Below, piece after piece: positions 26,563 through 35,263 of a DNA stretch of 64,000 nt. Under the pieces are notes generated by a model, which did not search any database, was not told where the DNA came from, and saw nothing but the letters and a program-made list of their open reading frames with translations. The stretch's first letter is position 1, and every line of letters begins with the position of its first letter. Position numbers and translations under genes: made by a program. This stretch comes from Bacteroidales bacterium (lineage in GTDB: Bacteria; Bacteroidota; Bacteroidia; Bacteroidales; UBA10428): assembly GCA_016928305.1 (NCBI GenBank), contig JAFGKY010000105.1:1-64000 (forward strand). Reading direction: 5' to 3'.

Positions 26563-27774
26563 TTACCTCACCAGCAACCTTTCTGTAAACGTCTGATAGC
26601 TATTCCACACCTTCACAAAATAACACCCGCTTCCCAGGCCGGTGACCGGTATGGTAATTTCTTCCTGCCGGGTATGGATACTTTTGATTATTCTTCCATC
26701 CATTGAATAAAGGGCAACATCATTCGGTTTATCACCAAGTCCACTGATCCGTATGTACTTTTCTGCCGGATTTGGCCATATCAAAATTCCACCTGTTGTA
26801 ACCCTACCCGGAATTGAGCTGGGTACTTCACCATTGACGGTCCCGTCCCATCCGGCCAGCCGTGCAAATAACCACCATGCGGCCATGCCTTTTAACACGC
26901 AATGAAGCGTTGAATTGTCGGAATGCGCGCAACTGCTGCATGAATTGTTGACCAGCGCAAGCGTATCATCGGGATTGGCCTCGAGCCATTCGTTGCCCCA
27001 GTTACCCCTTCCTCCTGCCGGCAGATCATAGGACAGATCTTCACTGAGCTGGTGCAATCCCGTATAATTTCCTTCTGCATCACCATCACCGAAATATACG
27101 CCATCGGGATTCCAGTTTTCAATATCATTGAAATCAAACAGGATCCGGTTATTTGTTTTGCAGTGATTCCGGATTTTCTGGTTGGCGTTATGGATATTTT
27201 CACACTGGCCGTCCGTGTAAGCATGGCCTGTCATGTAAACAAAGTATACATCGGTACCGGGGTCGGTGCCACCGGGCCCGTATTTCTCCACAAGTGAATC
27301 CATGCGCTGCAGATAATAATCGATATTGTGATTATAAATGCTGCACCAGGAATACATAATTACGTTGCAATCGTTGTGCTGCTGCAGGTACTGCTTTACC
27401 GAGGGGTACCATTGTTCTTCGTGGCTCAGATCGTATATCAGCTCGCCATCATCACAATATCCGCAACCTTCAAATAAATGCAGCGTGCCCTCATTACCAT
27501 TGTGACTATACCGATACGGCCCATCCTGATAAAAAGACATGATGGCATTGAGCCCGCTCATGATCTGACTCCCGTGTGATGTGTGACCATAGCCGACATA
27601 CAATATCTCTTTGGCACGATTGATCCAATCTACGGGCACTTTACTCAGACCGGTACAGGTATGGTCGATAATCATGGGTTGTTGCGACAGGAGTACCGGA
27701 AAGTTAAGCATCACCATTATTCCTGTAAAAATCATTGCAGCTCTTTTTCGGATTGGTTTTCGTTTTGTTTTCAT
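26563..27774 (-). CDS. T9SS-secreted protein of unknown fold
   Basis: A 403-residue secreted protein. The start at 27774 gives MKTKRKPIRK, a basic N-terminus with a clean signal peptide ending near LLSQQ; an in-frame ATG at 27816 would add an unrelated leader. The mature part begins with DHTCTG and then YVGYGHTSHGSQIMSGL, followed by CSIYNH, YFVYMTGHAYTDG and FNDIENW. The serine-, histidine- and aspartate-rich motifs suggest an SGNH/GDSL-like hydrolase, but no exact family match is recognised. The last 75 residues are a T9SS type A sorting domain (ILIWPNPAEKYI, GSGCYFVKV). It is convergent with the GH28 gene. Confidence 0.72.
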   Translation of the reverse strand: MKTKRKPIRKRAAMIFTGIMVMLNFPVLLSQQPMIIDHTCTGLSKVPVDWINRAKEILYVGYGHTSHGSQIMSGLNAIMSFYQDGPYRYSHNGNEGTLHLFEGCGYCDDGELIYDLSHEEQWYPSVKQYLQQHNDCNVIMYSWCSIYNHNIDYYLQRMDSLVEKYGPGGTDPGTDVYFVYMTGHAYTDGQCENIHNANQKIRNHCKTNNRILFDFNDIENWNPDGVYFGDGDAEGNYTGLHQLSEDLSYDLPAGGRGNWGNEWLEANPDDTLALVNNSCSSCAHSDNSTLHCVLKGMAAWWLFARLAGWDGTVNGEVPSSIPGRVTTGGILIWPNPAEKYIRISGLGDKPNDVALYSMDGRIIKSIHTRQEEITIPVTGLGSGCYFVKVWNSYQTFTERLLVR

Positions 27775-27801
27775 CAGTATATAATTTAGTTTTTGATGGT
27801 C

Positions 27802-27871
27802 TGATGAAACCCACATGTATGAAAATAATATTCATACTTGTTTGTGTATTCTATACATGTGGATTTCATGA
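27802..27871. repeat. inverted repeat upstream of the T9SS gene
   Basis: Arms of 19 bases (27802-27820 and 27853-27871) match with two mismatches, with a perfect core CCACATGTAT/ATACATGTGG. Inside the loop a second small palindrome, TATGAA/TTCATA, is present. It lies 28 bases upstream of the T9SS gene start. It may be an operator or an mRNA leader hairpin. Beyond it, up to 28126, no gene was seen; CTTATC/GATAAG hairpin arms lie at 28081-28097, before the flavodoxin gene. Confidence 0.7.
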
Positions 27872-28126
27872 TAGTAAATGATTTGTGTTTTTAATCTTCA
27901 GTAACGTATTGGTTTACTATGAGTTTTTGCTGATTATTTTGACATGGTAACGTTTGATAAGCCGGGTTTAAAATAATTATACGGTAAAGAATAAAAAAAG
28001 TATACAAAAGATCAGGATCGGGAAAAATTCAGTAATTTTCATAATTCTGATCACCAGCGTTCACCCGCCATTATAAATTTCTTATCTTTCGGATAAGAAT
28101 CGTTGCTACAGCTAAACAAATAGCCT

Positions 28127-28639
28127 ATGAACAAAAAAATTCTTATTGCATGGGCCGGTAATTATGATTCAACCAAAGAAATAGCTCAGTTTATTGCGGG
28201 TATCATTCACGGTATGGGTGGTAGTGTGGGGATCCGGAGTGTGGATGAGATCAGGACAATTACTCCTTATGATTCAGTGATTATTGGCAGTGCAGCCCGC
28301 ATGGACAAGCTGCTGGGAAAAACCCTGAGATTTGCCCGCCGCCATGCTGACGAGCTTCGCCGGAAGACGACGGCATATTTTGTTTCCTGTATTACCATGA
28401 AAGAAGATACACCCGAAAACAGGGAAAAGGCTACGGGATTTCTGCAGCCCTTGTGCCTGATAAAAGAACCTGTCGGCATTGGACTGTTTGGAGGTAAGCT
28501 GGAGTACAACAAGATTGGTTATCTCTGGAAAACGCTTTCGCGGCAGGATAATACAGGTCCCATGGCTGAAGGGGATTTTCGTGACTGGGCTAAAATCCGC
28601 GACTGGGTCACGGAGGTTGGCCCCAAATTAATACAATAA
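28127..28639 (+). CDS. flavodoxin domain protein (HemG/Flavodoxin_5-like)
   Basis: A 170-residue protein with the FMN-binding start KKILIAWAGNYDSTKEIAQFI, where the phosphate loop T/S-x-T-G-N-T appears as AGNYDSTKE. A conserved SVIIGSAARMDKLLG segment contacts the isoalloxazine ring, and KTTAYFVSC is a core strand. The layout resembles flavodoxin domain proteins near menaquinone-dependent protoporphyrinogen oxidase (HemG), but the substrate is not known. It is not closely linked to heme genes. The A2M gene follows after 140 bases. Confidence 0.8.
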   Translation: MNKKILIAWAGNYDSTKEIAQFIAGIIHGMGGSVGIRSVDEIRTITPYDSVIIGSAARMDKLLGKTLRFARRHADELRRKTTAYFVSCITMKEDTPENREKATGFLQPLCLIKEPVGIGLFGGKLEYNKIGYLWKTLSRQDNTGPMAEGDFRDWAKIRDWVTEVGPKLIQ

Positions 28640-28779
28640 CATCTATAACTTCCTTATTTGATTATATTCGTTATGGAATTTTGTATACTTCTGCATCCAA
28701 TATAAAAGTCTTCATCCCTGTGAAAGATTTATGATCTGCAGGGGTGAATACGTGAATAATACACTAAATAACAATCATC

Positions 28780-31700
28780 ATGAGAATCATCGCCACCGTG
28801 TTCCTGACCCTGTCCTTACTTGCAGGATCTTATTCTGTTATGAACCATAAAAATCAACAACCCGTGAAAAAATACGATTATGCAACTGCCTGGAATAAAG
28901 TGCAGGATTTTGAATACAAAGGACTGCCTGAATCGGCACTGAGCGTTGTCAACGAAATTTATACCAGTGCCAGGGCTGAGAACAATGCCCAGCAACTGGT
29001 AAAAGCCGTAATCTATAGAATGAAATTCACGGATTATAAGGAGGAAGATTCGTTTGTGAAAAACCTTGCCAGTCTCGACGATGAACTTAAATCGGCTGAA
29101 TTTCCCGTAAGGCCGTTATTGCATTCCATGCTGGCCGAAGCGTATTGGATATATTATCAGCATAACCGTTACCGGTTTGATGAACGTTCACAGACTATTG
29201 ATTTTAATAATGATGATATAGCCACCTGGAGCCTTGAAAAAATCGTTCATGAGACCATAAAGAACTACCAGCTTTCACTTGAAGATGCAGACAGGTCGAA
29301 GTCAACAAAAATAGATGTATACGATGAAATCCTTATTAACAGCAATACAAAGGGACGTGCATACCGCCCTACATTGTACGACTTTCTGGCTCACCGGGCC
29401 GTCGACTTTTACATGGGTGAAGAACCGGCCCTCATTCAGCCGGCCTATGTTTTTACTATCAATTCTGCTGATTACCTGAAAGATGCTGAAAGCTTCTGCA
29501 AGCTGGAAATTGTCACAAAAGATACCCTTGCCTACAAATATTATGCCCTGAAGATATTCCAGGACCTTATACGCTTCCACCTGGATGATAAGGACCGGGA
29601 TGCCCTGGTGGATGTTGATCTTAAGCGGCTTCAGTTTGTCAGCAACCATCTGACACTAACCAATAAATCGGACCTGTACCTTGAGGCCCTGGAACAGCTG
29701 GAGCAAAAAACCATGAATTACCCTGTGTCAACCCGGGTTACACGCCAGATGGCCGAGGTTTGGCGCGAAAAGGGCGGACAATACAATCCCCTGCAATCCG
29801 ATGATCATAAAGAAGATCTGAAGAAAGCTTACGCACTTTGTGAAACGGCCATAAAACGATTCCCCGGATCAGACGGTGCTGCCATGGCATGGAACCTGCA
29901 ACAGGAAATCCTTCGGAAAAGTATTTCGGTAACTATAGAAAAAGTGAATGTTCCCGGGCTTCCTTTCCGGGCGCTGGTTGCCTATAAGAACTTTACCAGC
30001 CTGCATTGGAGGATCATTGAGGTTACCCGTGATGAAGTAAAGGCAGAACGGAAAAGATGGAGGAACAATTACGATGTCAACCAGGAAGAAAAATTTCTGC
30101 TCCATTTTGTGACCCGGCCTGCCTTAAAAACAGGTACGATCACGCTTCCTGATGACGGTGATTTCCAGGAACATAAGGTTGAGGTGAAACTGGATGCTTC
30201 TCCGTCAGGGGATTATATGGTGCTCTTCAGTCCCGATCCCGGTTTTTTACTCTCGGAGAACATGGTTGCCTATGCCTTTACAACCTTGTCGGATCTTAGC
30301 TATATTCACCGTAACCTCGATGACGGTAGCACCGAATTATACGTATTGAACCGGACTACAGGTGAGCCGGTAACGGGAGCCGGAATAAAAGCTTATTCGA
30401 GGGTTTACAACGGGAAAACCGGTAATTATGAACGGGTAGAAAGTGCTTCCCTGGTTTCGGATGCGGATGGATGTTGCCGGATCCCATACCTGAGAAAAAA
30501 TAACCGGTACTATAGTGATCTGGCTATAGAGATAACAGCGGGAACGGACAAAATCAGCACGGCAGATATCGACGAATATTATGAAGGAGGACAAATATCG
30601 CAGTATCCGTACCGGAAAGATAATCCCCGGACACAGACCGTTTTCTTCCTTGACCGTTCCATCTACCGGCCCGGACAGACCTTATATTTCAAAGGGCTTG
30701 TATATTTAAGTGACGGCAAGAATCCACAGATCATACCGGATAAGCGATTTACGGTGACATTTTATGATGTTAATTACCAGGTGGTGGCAAAGCAGGATGT
30801 CACAACCAACGAATACGGAACGTTTAACGGTACCTTTACTACGCCGTCCTCAGGGCTTACCGGACAGATGCACCTGCAGATGAATGACAACCAGGGCAGC
30901 AATGTCTATTTCTCAGTTGAAGAATACAAACGGCCCAAATTTGAAGTGAATTTTGAATCCGTAAAAGGCAGTTTCAGGCTGGGAGAGATTGTGCAAACAA
31001 CCGGTCATGCGAAAGCCTATTCGGGAGCTAATATAGACGGGGCATCGGTTAAATACAGGGTGGTCCGTGAAGCCCGGTTCCCCTTCTGGTGGTGGTGCTG
31101 GTACGGTTATTACCCCGTTTCTCCGGCCATGGAAATTACCAATGGCAGTACCGAAACCGATGCTGAAGGCAAATTTACCATCGATTTTAAGGCTATACCC
31201 GATGAGAGTGTTGATAGAAAATCGGAACCTGCCTTCACGTTTAGGGTTTATGCTGACGTGACCGATATAAACGGTGAAACACACAGTGGACAAACTTCGG
31301 TAAGTATCGGATACAAAGCGCTTGTTTTAGGAGTGACCATTGAAAGCATCGATAAAAACAATGAAGAAGCACGAAAACAGAAATTCCCCATCATAACCAA
31401 CAATTTAGCCGGAGAATTCGAACCATCCGAAGGTACCATAAAGATCTGGAAACTCAGGAGTCCCGTAAAGGCATTCAGGGAACGGATGTGGCCCAGACCC
31501 GATCGTTCGGTTATGACACGTGATGAGTATTACCGGAATTTTCCCCATGACCTCTACGAGGAAGAGAATAACTTCTACAAATGGGAAAAGGAAAAGGAGA
31601 CATACAACCTGAAGTACAATACCTCGAAGGCAAAAGATTTTTCCATTCCGAACCTTGCTTCCTGGGATCCGGGCAAATACCTGCTTGAGATAACCGGCAC

Positions 31701-34700
31701 CGACCGTTTTGAACAGGCTGTCAGGGAAGTGGTTTATTTTGATGTGTTTGACTCCCGGGGCAAAAGCATCATTTACCCTGCAGTTCACCGGTATACACCG
31801 CTGAAGACCACTTGCGAACCCGGTGAGAAAGCCGTTATCATGGCGGTCAGCTCCGAAAAGGTTAATGCACTTTATGAGATAGAACAGGACGGGCGGATAA
31901 TCGAAAGACAACGATTATTGCTGAACAATGAGAAACACCTGATCGAGCTCCCGGTTAAAGAAGAATACCGTGGCAATATTACGGTGCATTACACCGTGGT
32001 TAAAGACAGCAGGCTGTACAAGGAGACTACGGTCATTCATGTGCCTTATACCAATAAGCAGCTTGACATACAGTTTGAGTCATTCCGTGACAAATTGCAG
32101 CCCGGTCAGGAGGAGCAATGGAAAATAAAAATCAGCGGTAACAAGGCAGATAAGGTAATGGCTGAAATGGTAGCGTCACTCTATGATGCTTCCCTCGATG
32201 TTTTCCGTCCTCACGGCTGGTATGCTGCATTCTATCATTACCTGTGCGGTCGGTTGGTCTGGAACAGCCGGAACGGCTTTGAACAGGCATCATTCAGGAA
32301 TTATGAGAATAACTGGAATGTATTTGATCTGAAGGAATATGAAAGCCCTGCATACGACGATCTGAACTGGTTCGGGATGAATTTTTATAACTATTACGGA
32401 GGAGGTATCCTGTTTAAGGAAGCGGCTGCCCCGGGCATCATGATGGAAAGAGAAGCTGCTTTCAAAAGCACGGATCAAGCTGATATGGAAGCAGCCGATG
32501 AAATCGTTGAGGTCGAAAAAAAGCTGGAACAGGTTGTCAGCCAGCCCGGGATAGCTGAACCGGTGAAATCCGACATGGGCGATGTGCAGATCCGCAGGAA
32601 CTTTAATGAGACAGCCTTTTTTTATCCTGCCCTGATGACGGATGAGAATGGGGAGGTGATCCTGAATTTCACGATTCCCGAGGCGTTAACACGCTGGAAG
32701 ATGCTGGGTTTTGCGCATACGAAAGAATTGGCTTACGGAAGCATCCTGGAAGAAGTTGTCACACAGAAGGATCTGATGGTTGTTCCCAACCAGCCCCGTT
32801 TCTTCCGTGAAAATGATAAAATGATATTTTCAGCAAAGGTCACAAGTCTTGTTGACGACGCTCTTGCCGGCCAGGCACAGCTGGAGTTTTTTGATGCGCT
32901 GACGATGAGATCCGTTGACGCGTTGATGAAAAATACCGGTAATATTAGGGATTTTACGGTGGAGGCAAAACAAAGCACAGTACTGGAATGGAGCATAGAG
33001 ATTCCGGAAGGCATTCAGGCGATTACCTACCGTATTGTTGCCCGGGCCGGCAATTTTTCCGATGGTGAGGAAATGATGCTTCCCGTGGTCACCAACCGCA
33101 TGCTGGTTACCGAAACCTTACCCCTGCCGGTTCGTGGTAAACAGACAAAAATTTTCCGGCTGGATAAGCTGGTCGATAACACATCAACCACGCTCCGCAA
33201 TCATCGTTTTACCCTTGAGTTCACGTCCAATCCGGCCTGGTATGCGGTGCAGGCCCTCCCATACATGATGGAATATCCGTATGAATGTACCGAGCAGGTA
33301 TTCTCGCGGTATTATGCCAACTCCATTGCTTCACACATAGCCAATTCCAATCCGAAGATTAAAAGAGTATTCGACACCTGGGCGACCATTCAGCCCGATG
33401 CGCTGCTGTCGAATCTCGAGAAAAACCAGGAGCTGAAATCGGCCCTGCTCGAAGAAACTCCCTGGGTGCTGAATGCAAAAGACGAGAGCCAGCGCAAACG
33501 GAATGTTGCACTGCTTTTTGACCTAAACCGTATGGCCAATGAGCAGGAAAGAGCCCTGAAGAAAATACTTGAAGCACAGCTTGGAAATGGTGGTTTCACC
33601 TGGTTCCCCGGTTTTCCCGATGACAGGTATATCACACAACATATTACCGCAGGCCTGGGTCACCTCGATGTGATGGGTGTTCAATCGGTGCGCGATGAAA
33701 ACCGTACCTGGCAGATGGTGAAAAAAGCCCTGGGATATATGGACAGAGAAATGCAGGATCATTATGAGTACCTGAAGGCACAAGCCAAAAAGGGTTATCT
33801 GAAGCTTGAAGAGAATCATCTTGATTATATTGAGATACATTATTTATACACCCGGAGCTATTTCAGGGATATTGCAATAGCCGTCCAACATAAGGAAGGA
33901 TTTGAGTATTTTATGGGTCAGGCAAAGAAGTACTGGCTGCAAAATGATATTTACATGCAGGGTATGATGGCGCTTGCACTGCACCGGTTTGGCAACAGTG
34001 AAATCCCGGCAGCCATTATCCGGTCGTTGAACGAACGTGCCCTGCACAATGAAGAGATGGGCATGTACTGGAAAACCGGGCGGGGGTATTTCTGGTACCA
34101 GGCACCGATAGAAACCCAGGCATTGATGGTTGAGGTATACGATGAGGTGGCCGGAGACCGGAAGGCCGTTGAAGACCTGAAGACCTGGCTGCTGAAACAG
34201 AAGCAGACACAGGACTGGAAGACAACCAAGGCTACATCGGAAGCCTGCTATGCCTTGCTGCGGAGAGGTACCGACGTGCTTGCCACCGATACCCTTGCTG
34301 AAATAATGGTTGGCAATGAAAAGATCGATCCTTTTAAAAGACAGGATTCCAACGTTGAGGCAGGTACCGGCTATTTCAAAACCGCGTGGACAGCTGTTGA
34401 GATAACACCGGAAATGGGGAATATCAGGGTGAGTAAAAAAGATGAAGGCGTAGCCTGGGGAGCAGTCTACTGGCAGTATTTTGAACAGCTCGATAAGATT
34501 ACTCCTGCAGAAACACCCTTGAAGATCGTTAAACAATTGTTCCTGCAACAATATACCGATCACGGACCGGTGATCAAACCCGTAAACAGCACTACCGGAT
34601 TGCATGTAGGCGACCTGGTTAAGGTAAGGATTGAATTGCGGGTGGACAGAACCATGGAATATGTGCATTTAAAAGATATGCGTGCAGCAGGTTTTGAGCC

Positions 34701-34935
34701 TGTTGAAACGCTTTCATCGTATAAATTCCAGGATGGATTGTATTACTATCAAAGTCCCCGTGACCTGGCTGTCAATTTCTTTTTCGGGTACCTGCCGAAA
34801 GGAACCTATGTGTTTGAATACCCCTTGCGGGTGTCACAGAAAGGAGATTTCTCCAACGGCATTACCACCATACAGTGTATGTATGCCCCCGAATTCTCGA
34901 GCCATTCCGAAGGAATAAGGGTGAAGGTGGAATAA
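28780..34935 (+). CDS. alpha-2-macroglobulin family protein
   Basis: A 2051-residue exported protein. A signal sequence comes first (MRIIATVFLTLSLLAGSYS, no lipobox cysteine), then a helical region to about residue 340. MG domains follow, with the typical FFLDRSIYRPGQTLYFKG at about 620-640. The central A2M segment at about 1270-1360 reads ALTRWKMLGFAHTKELAYGS. The thioester motif CTEQ is present at Cys1503-Gln1506 (YPYECTEQVFSRYYA). A thioester-containing helical domain follows to about 1780. Family knowledge: these proteins trap proteases by bait-region cleavage and covalent thioester attack, protecting the envelope. An odd Trp-rich stretch (FWWWCWYGYY) lies near residue 770. No pbpC partner gene is adjacent. 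Confidence 0.95.
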   Translation: MRIIATVFLTLSLLAGSYSVMNHKNQQPVKKYDYATAWNKVQDFEYKGLPESALSVVNEIYTSARAENNAQQLVKAVIYRMKFTDYKEEDSFVKNLASLDDELKSAEFPVRPLLHSMLAEAYWIYYQHNRYRFDERSQTIDFNNDDIATWSLEKIVHETIKNYQLSLEDADRSKSTKIDVYDEILINSNTKGRAYRPTLYDFLAHRAVDFYMGEEPALIQPAYVFTINSADYLKDAESFCKLEIVTKDTLAYKYYALKIFQDLIRFHLDDKDRDALVDVDLKRLQFVSNHLTLTNKSDLYLEALEQLEQKTMNYPVSTRVTRQMAEVWREKGGQYNPLQSDDHKEDLKKAYALCETAIKRFPGSDGAAMAWNLQQEILRKSISVTIEKVNVPGLPFRALVAYKNFTSLHWRIIEVTRDEVKAERKRWRNNYDVNQEEKFLLHFVTRPALKTGTITLPDDGDFQEHKVEVKLDASPSGDYMVLFSPDPGFLLSENMVAYAFTTLSDLSYIHRNLDDGSTELYVLNRTTGEPVTGAGIKAYSRVYNGKTGNYERVESASLVSDADGCCRIPYLRKNNRYYSDLAIEITAGTDKISTADIDEYYEGGQISQYPYRKDNPRTQTVFFLDRSIYRPGQTLYFKGLVYLSDGKNPQIIPDKRFTVTFYDVNYQVVAKQDVTTNEYGTFNGTFTTPSSGLTGQMHLQMNDNQGSNVYFSVEEYKRPKFEVNFESVKGSFRLGEIVQTTGHAKAYSGANIDGASVKYRVVREARFPFWWWCWYGYYPVSPAMEITNGSTETDAEGKFTIDFKAIPDESVDRKSEPAFTFRVYADVTDINGETHSGQTSVSIGYKALVLGVTIESIDKNNEEARKQKFPIITNNLAGEFEPSEGTIKIWKLRSPVKAFRERMWPRPDRSVMTRDEYYRNFPHDLYEEENNFYKWEKEKETYNLKYNTSKAKDFSIPNLASWDPGKYLLEITGTDRFEQAVREVVYFDVFDSRGKSIIYPAVHRYTPLKTTCEPGEKAVIMAVSSEKVNALYEIEQDGRIIERQRLLLNNEKHLIELPVKEEYRGNITVHYTVVKDSRLYKETTVIHVPYTNKQLDIQFESFRDKLQPGQEEQWKIKISGNKADKVMAEMVASLYDASLDVFRPHGWYAAFYHYLCGRLVWNSRNGFEQASFRNYENNWNVFDLKEYESPAYDDLNWFGMNFYNYYGGGILFKEAAAPGIMMEREAAFKSTDQADMEAADEIVEVEKKLEQVVSQPGIAEPVKSDMGDVQIRRNFNETAFFYPALMTDENGEVILNFTIPEALTRWKMLGFAHTKELAYGSILEEVVTQKDLMVVPNQPRFFRENDKMIFSAKVTSLVDDALAGQAQLEFFDALTMRSVDALMKNTGNIRDFTVEAKQSTVLEWSIEIPEGIQAITYRIVARAGNFSDGEEMMLPVVTNRMLVTETLPLPVRGKQTKIFRLDKLVDNTSTTLRNHRFTLEFTSNPAWYAVQALPYMMEYPYECTEQVFSRYYANSIASHIANSNPKIKRVFDTWATIQPDALLSNLEKNQELKSALLEETPWVLNAKDESQRKRNVALLFDLNRMANEQERALKKILEAQLGNGGFTWFPGFPDDRYITQHITAGLGHLDVMGVQSVRDENRTWQMVKKALGYMDREMQDHYEYLKAQAKKGYLKLEENHLDYIEIHYLYTRSYFRDIAIAVQHKEGFEYFMGQAKKYWLQNDIYMQGMMALALHRFGNSEIPAAIIRSLNERALHNEEMGMYWKTGRGYFWYQAPIETQALMVEVYDEVAGDRKAVEDLKTWLLKQKQTQDWKTTKATSEACYALLRRGTDVLATDTLAEIMVGNEKIDPFKRQDSNVEAGTGYFKTAWTAVEITPEMGNIRVSKKDEGVAWGAVYWQYFEQLDKITPAETPLKIVKQLFLQQYTDHGPVIKPVNSTTGLHVGDLVKVRIELRVDRTMEYVHLKDMRAAGFEPVETLSSYKFQDGLYYYQSPRDLAVNFFFGYLPKGTYVFEYPLRVSQKGDFSNGITTIQCMYAPEFSSHSEGIRVKVE

Positions 34936-34979
34936 TGTCATTTATAATCCTGACGGATTTTTTCATTCGTACTGCCTGA

Positions 34980-35020
34980 CCGGATGGTGCGTGGTGTTAC
35001 CATCCGGGTCTTTATTTTTG
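34980..35020 (+). terminator. Rho-independent terminator after the A2M gene
   Basis: A perfect 9-bp stem CCGGATGGT/ACCATCCGG (34980-34988 and 34999-35007, 10-base loop) is followed by a T-rich tail, GTCTTTATTTTTG. It ends the A2M transcript and separates it from the TonB operon. The rest of 34936-35263 holds no gene. Confidence 0.85.
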
Positions 35021-35263
35021 TATTCTTCAAACCCGAATGGGGCGATCCTGTATATCTGATGTTGTCAGAACCGGCCTTCATCTGCATTAGCCCAGCAATG
35101 CAGGCCAACCGGTAAGAAACATATGATGCAGGAGAAAATTACCCAATTGTCTCTGTCATTCGGTTGTTTTTGGTATTTTTAGCGCCGGAATATTGAGAGT
35201 AATTTACACTTCCTGATGTTTCTGCTGTAATTATTTGAGTGGCTGATATAATCTTAACTTTTG

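Noticed and set aside
26434-26706. Plus-strand frame of 90 codons between the GH28 gene and the T9SS gene
   Set aside because: Its second half is antisense to the T9SS sorting domain and the first half resembles a degraded dispersed repeat (cgcaatgacc near 26470).
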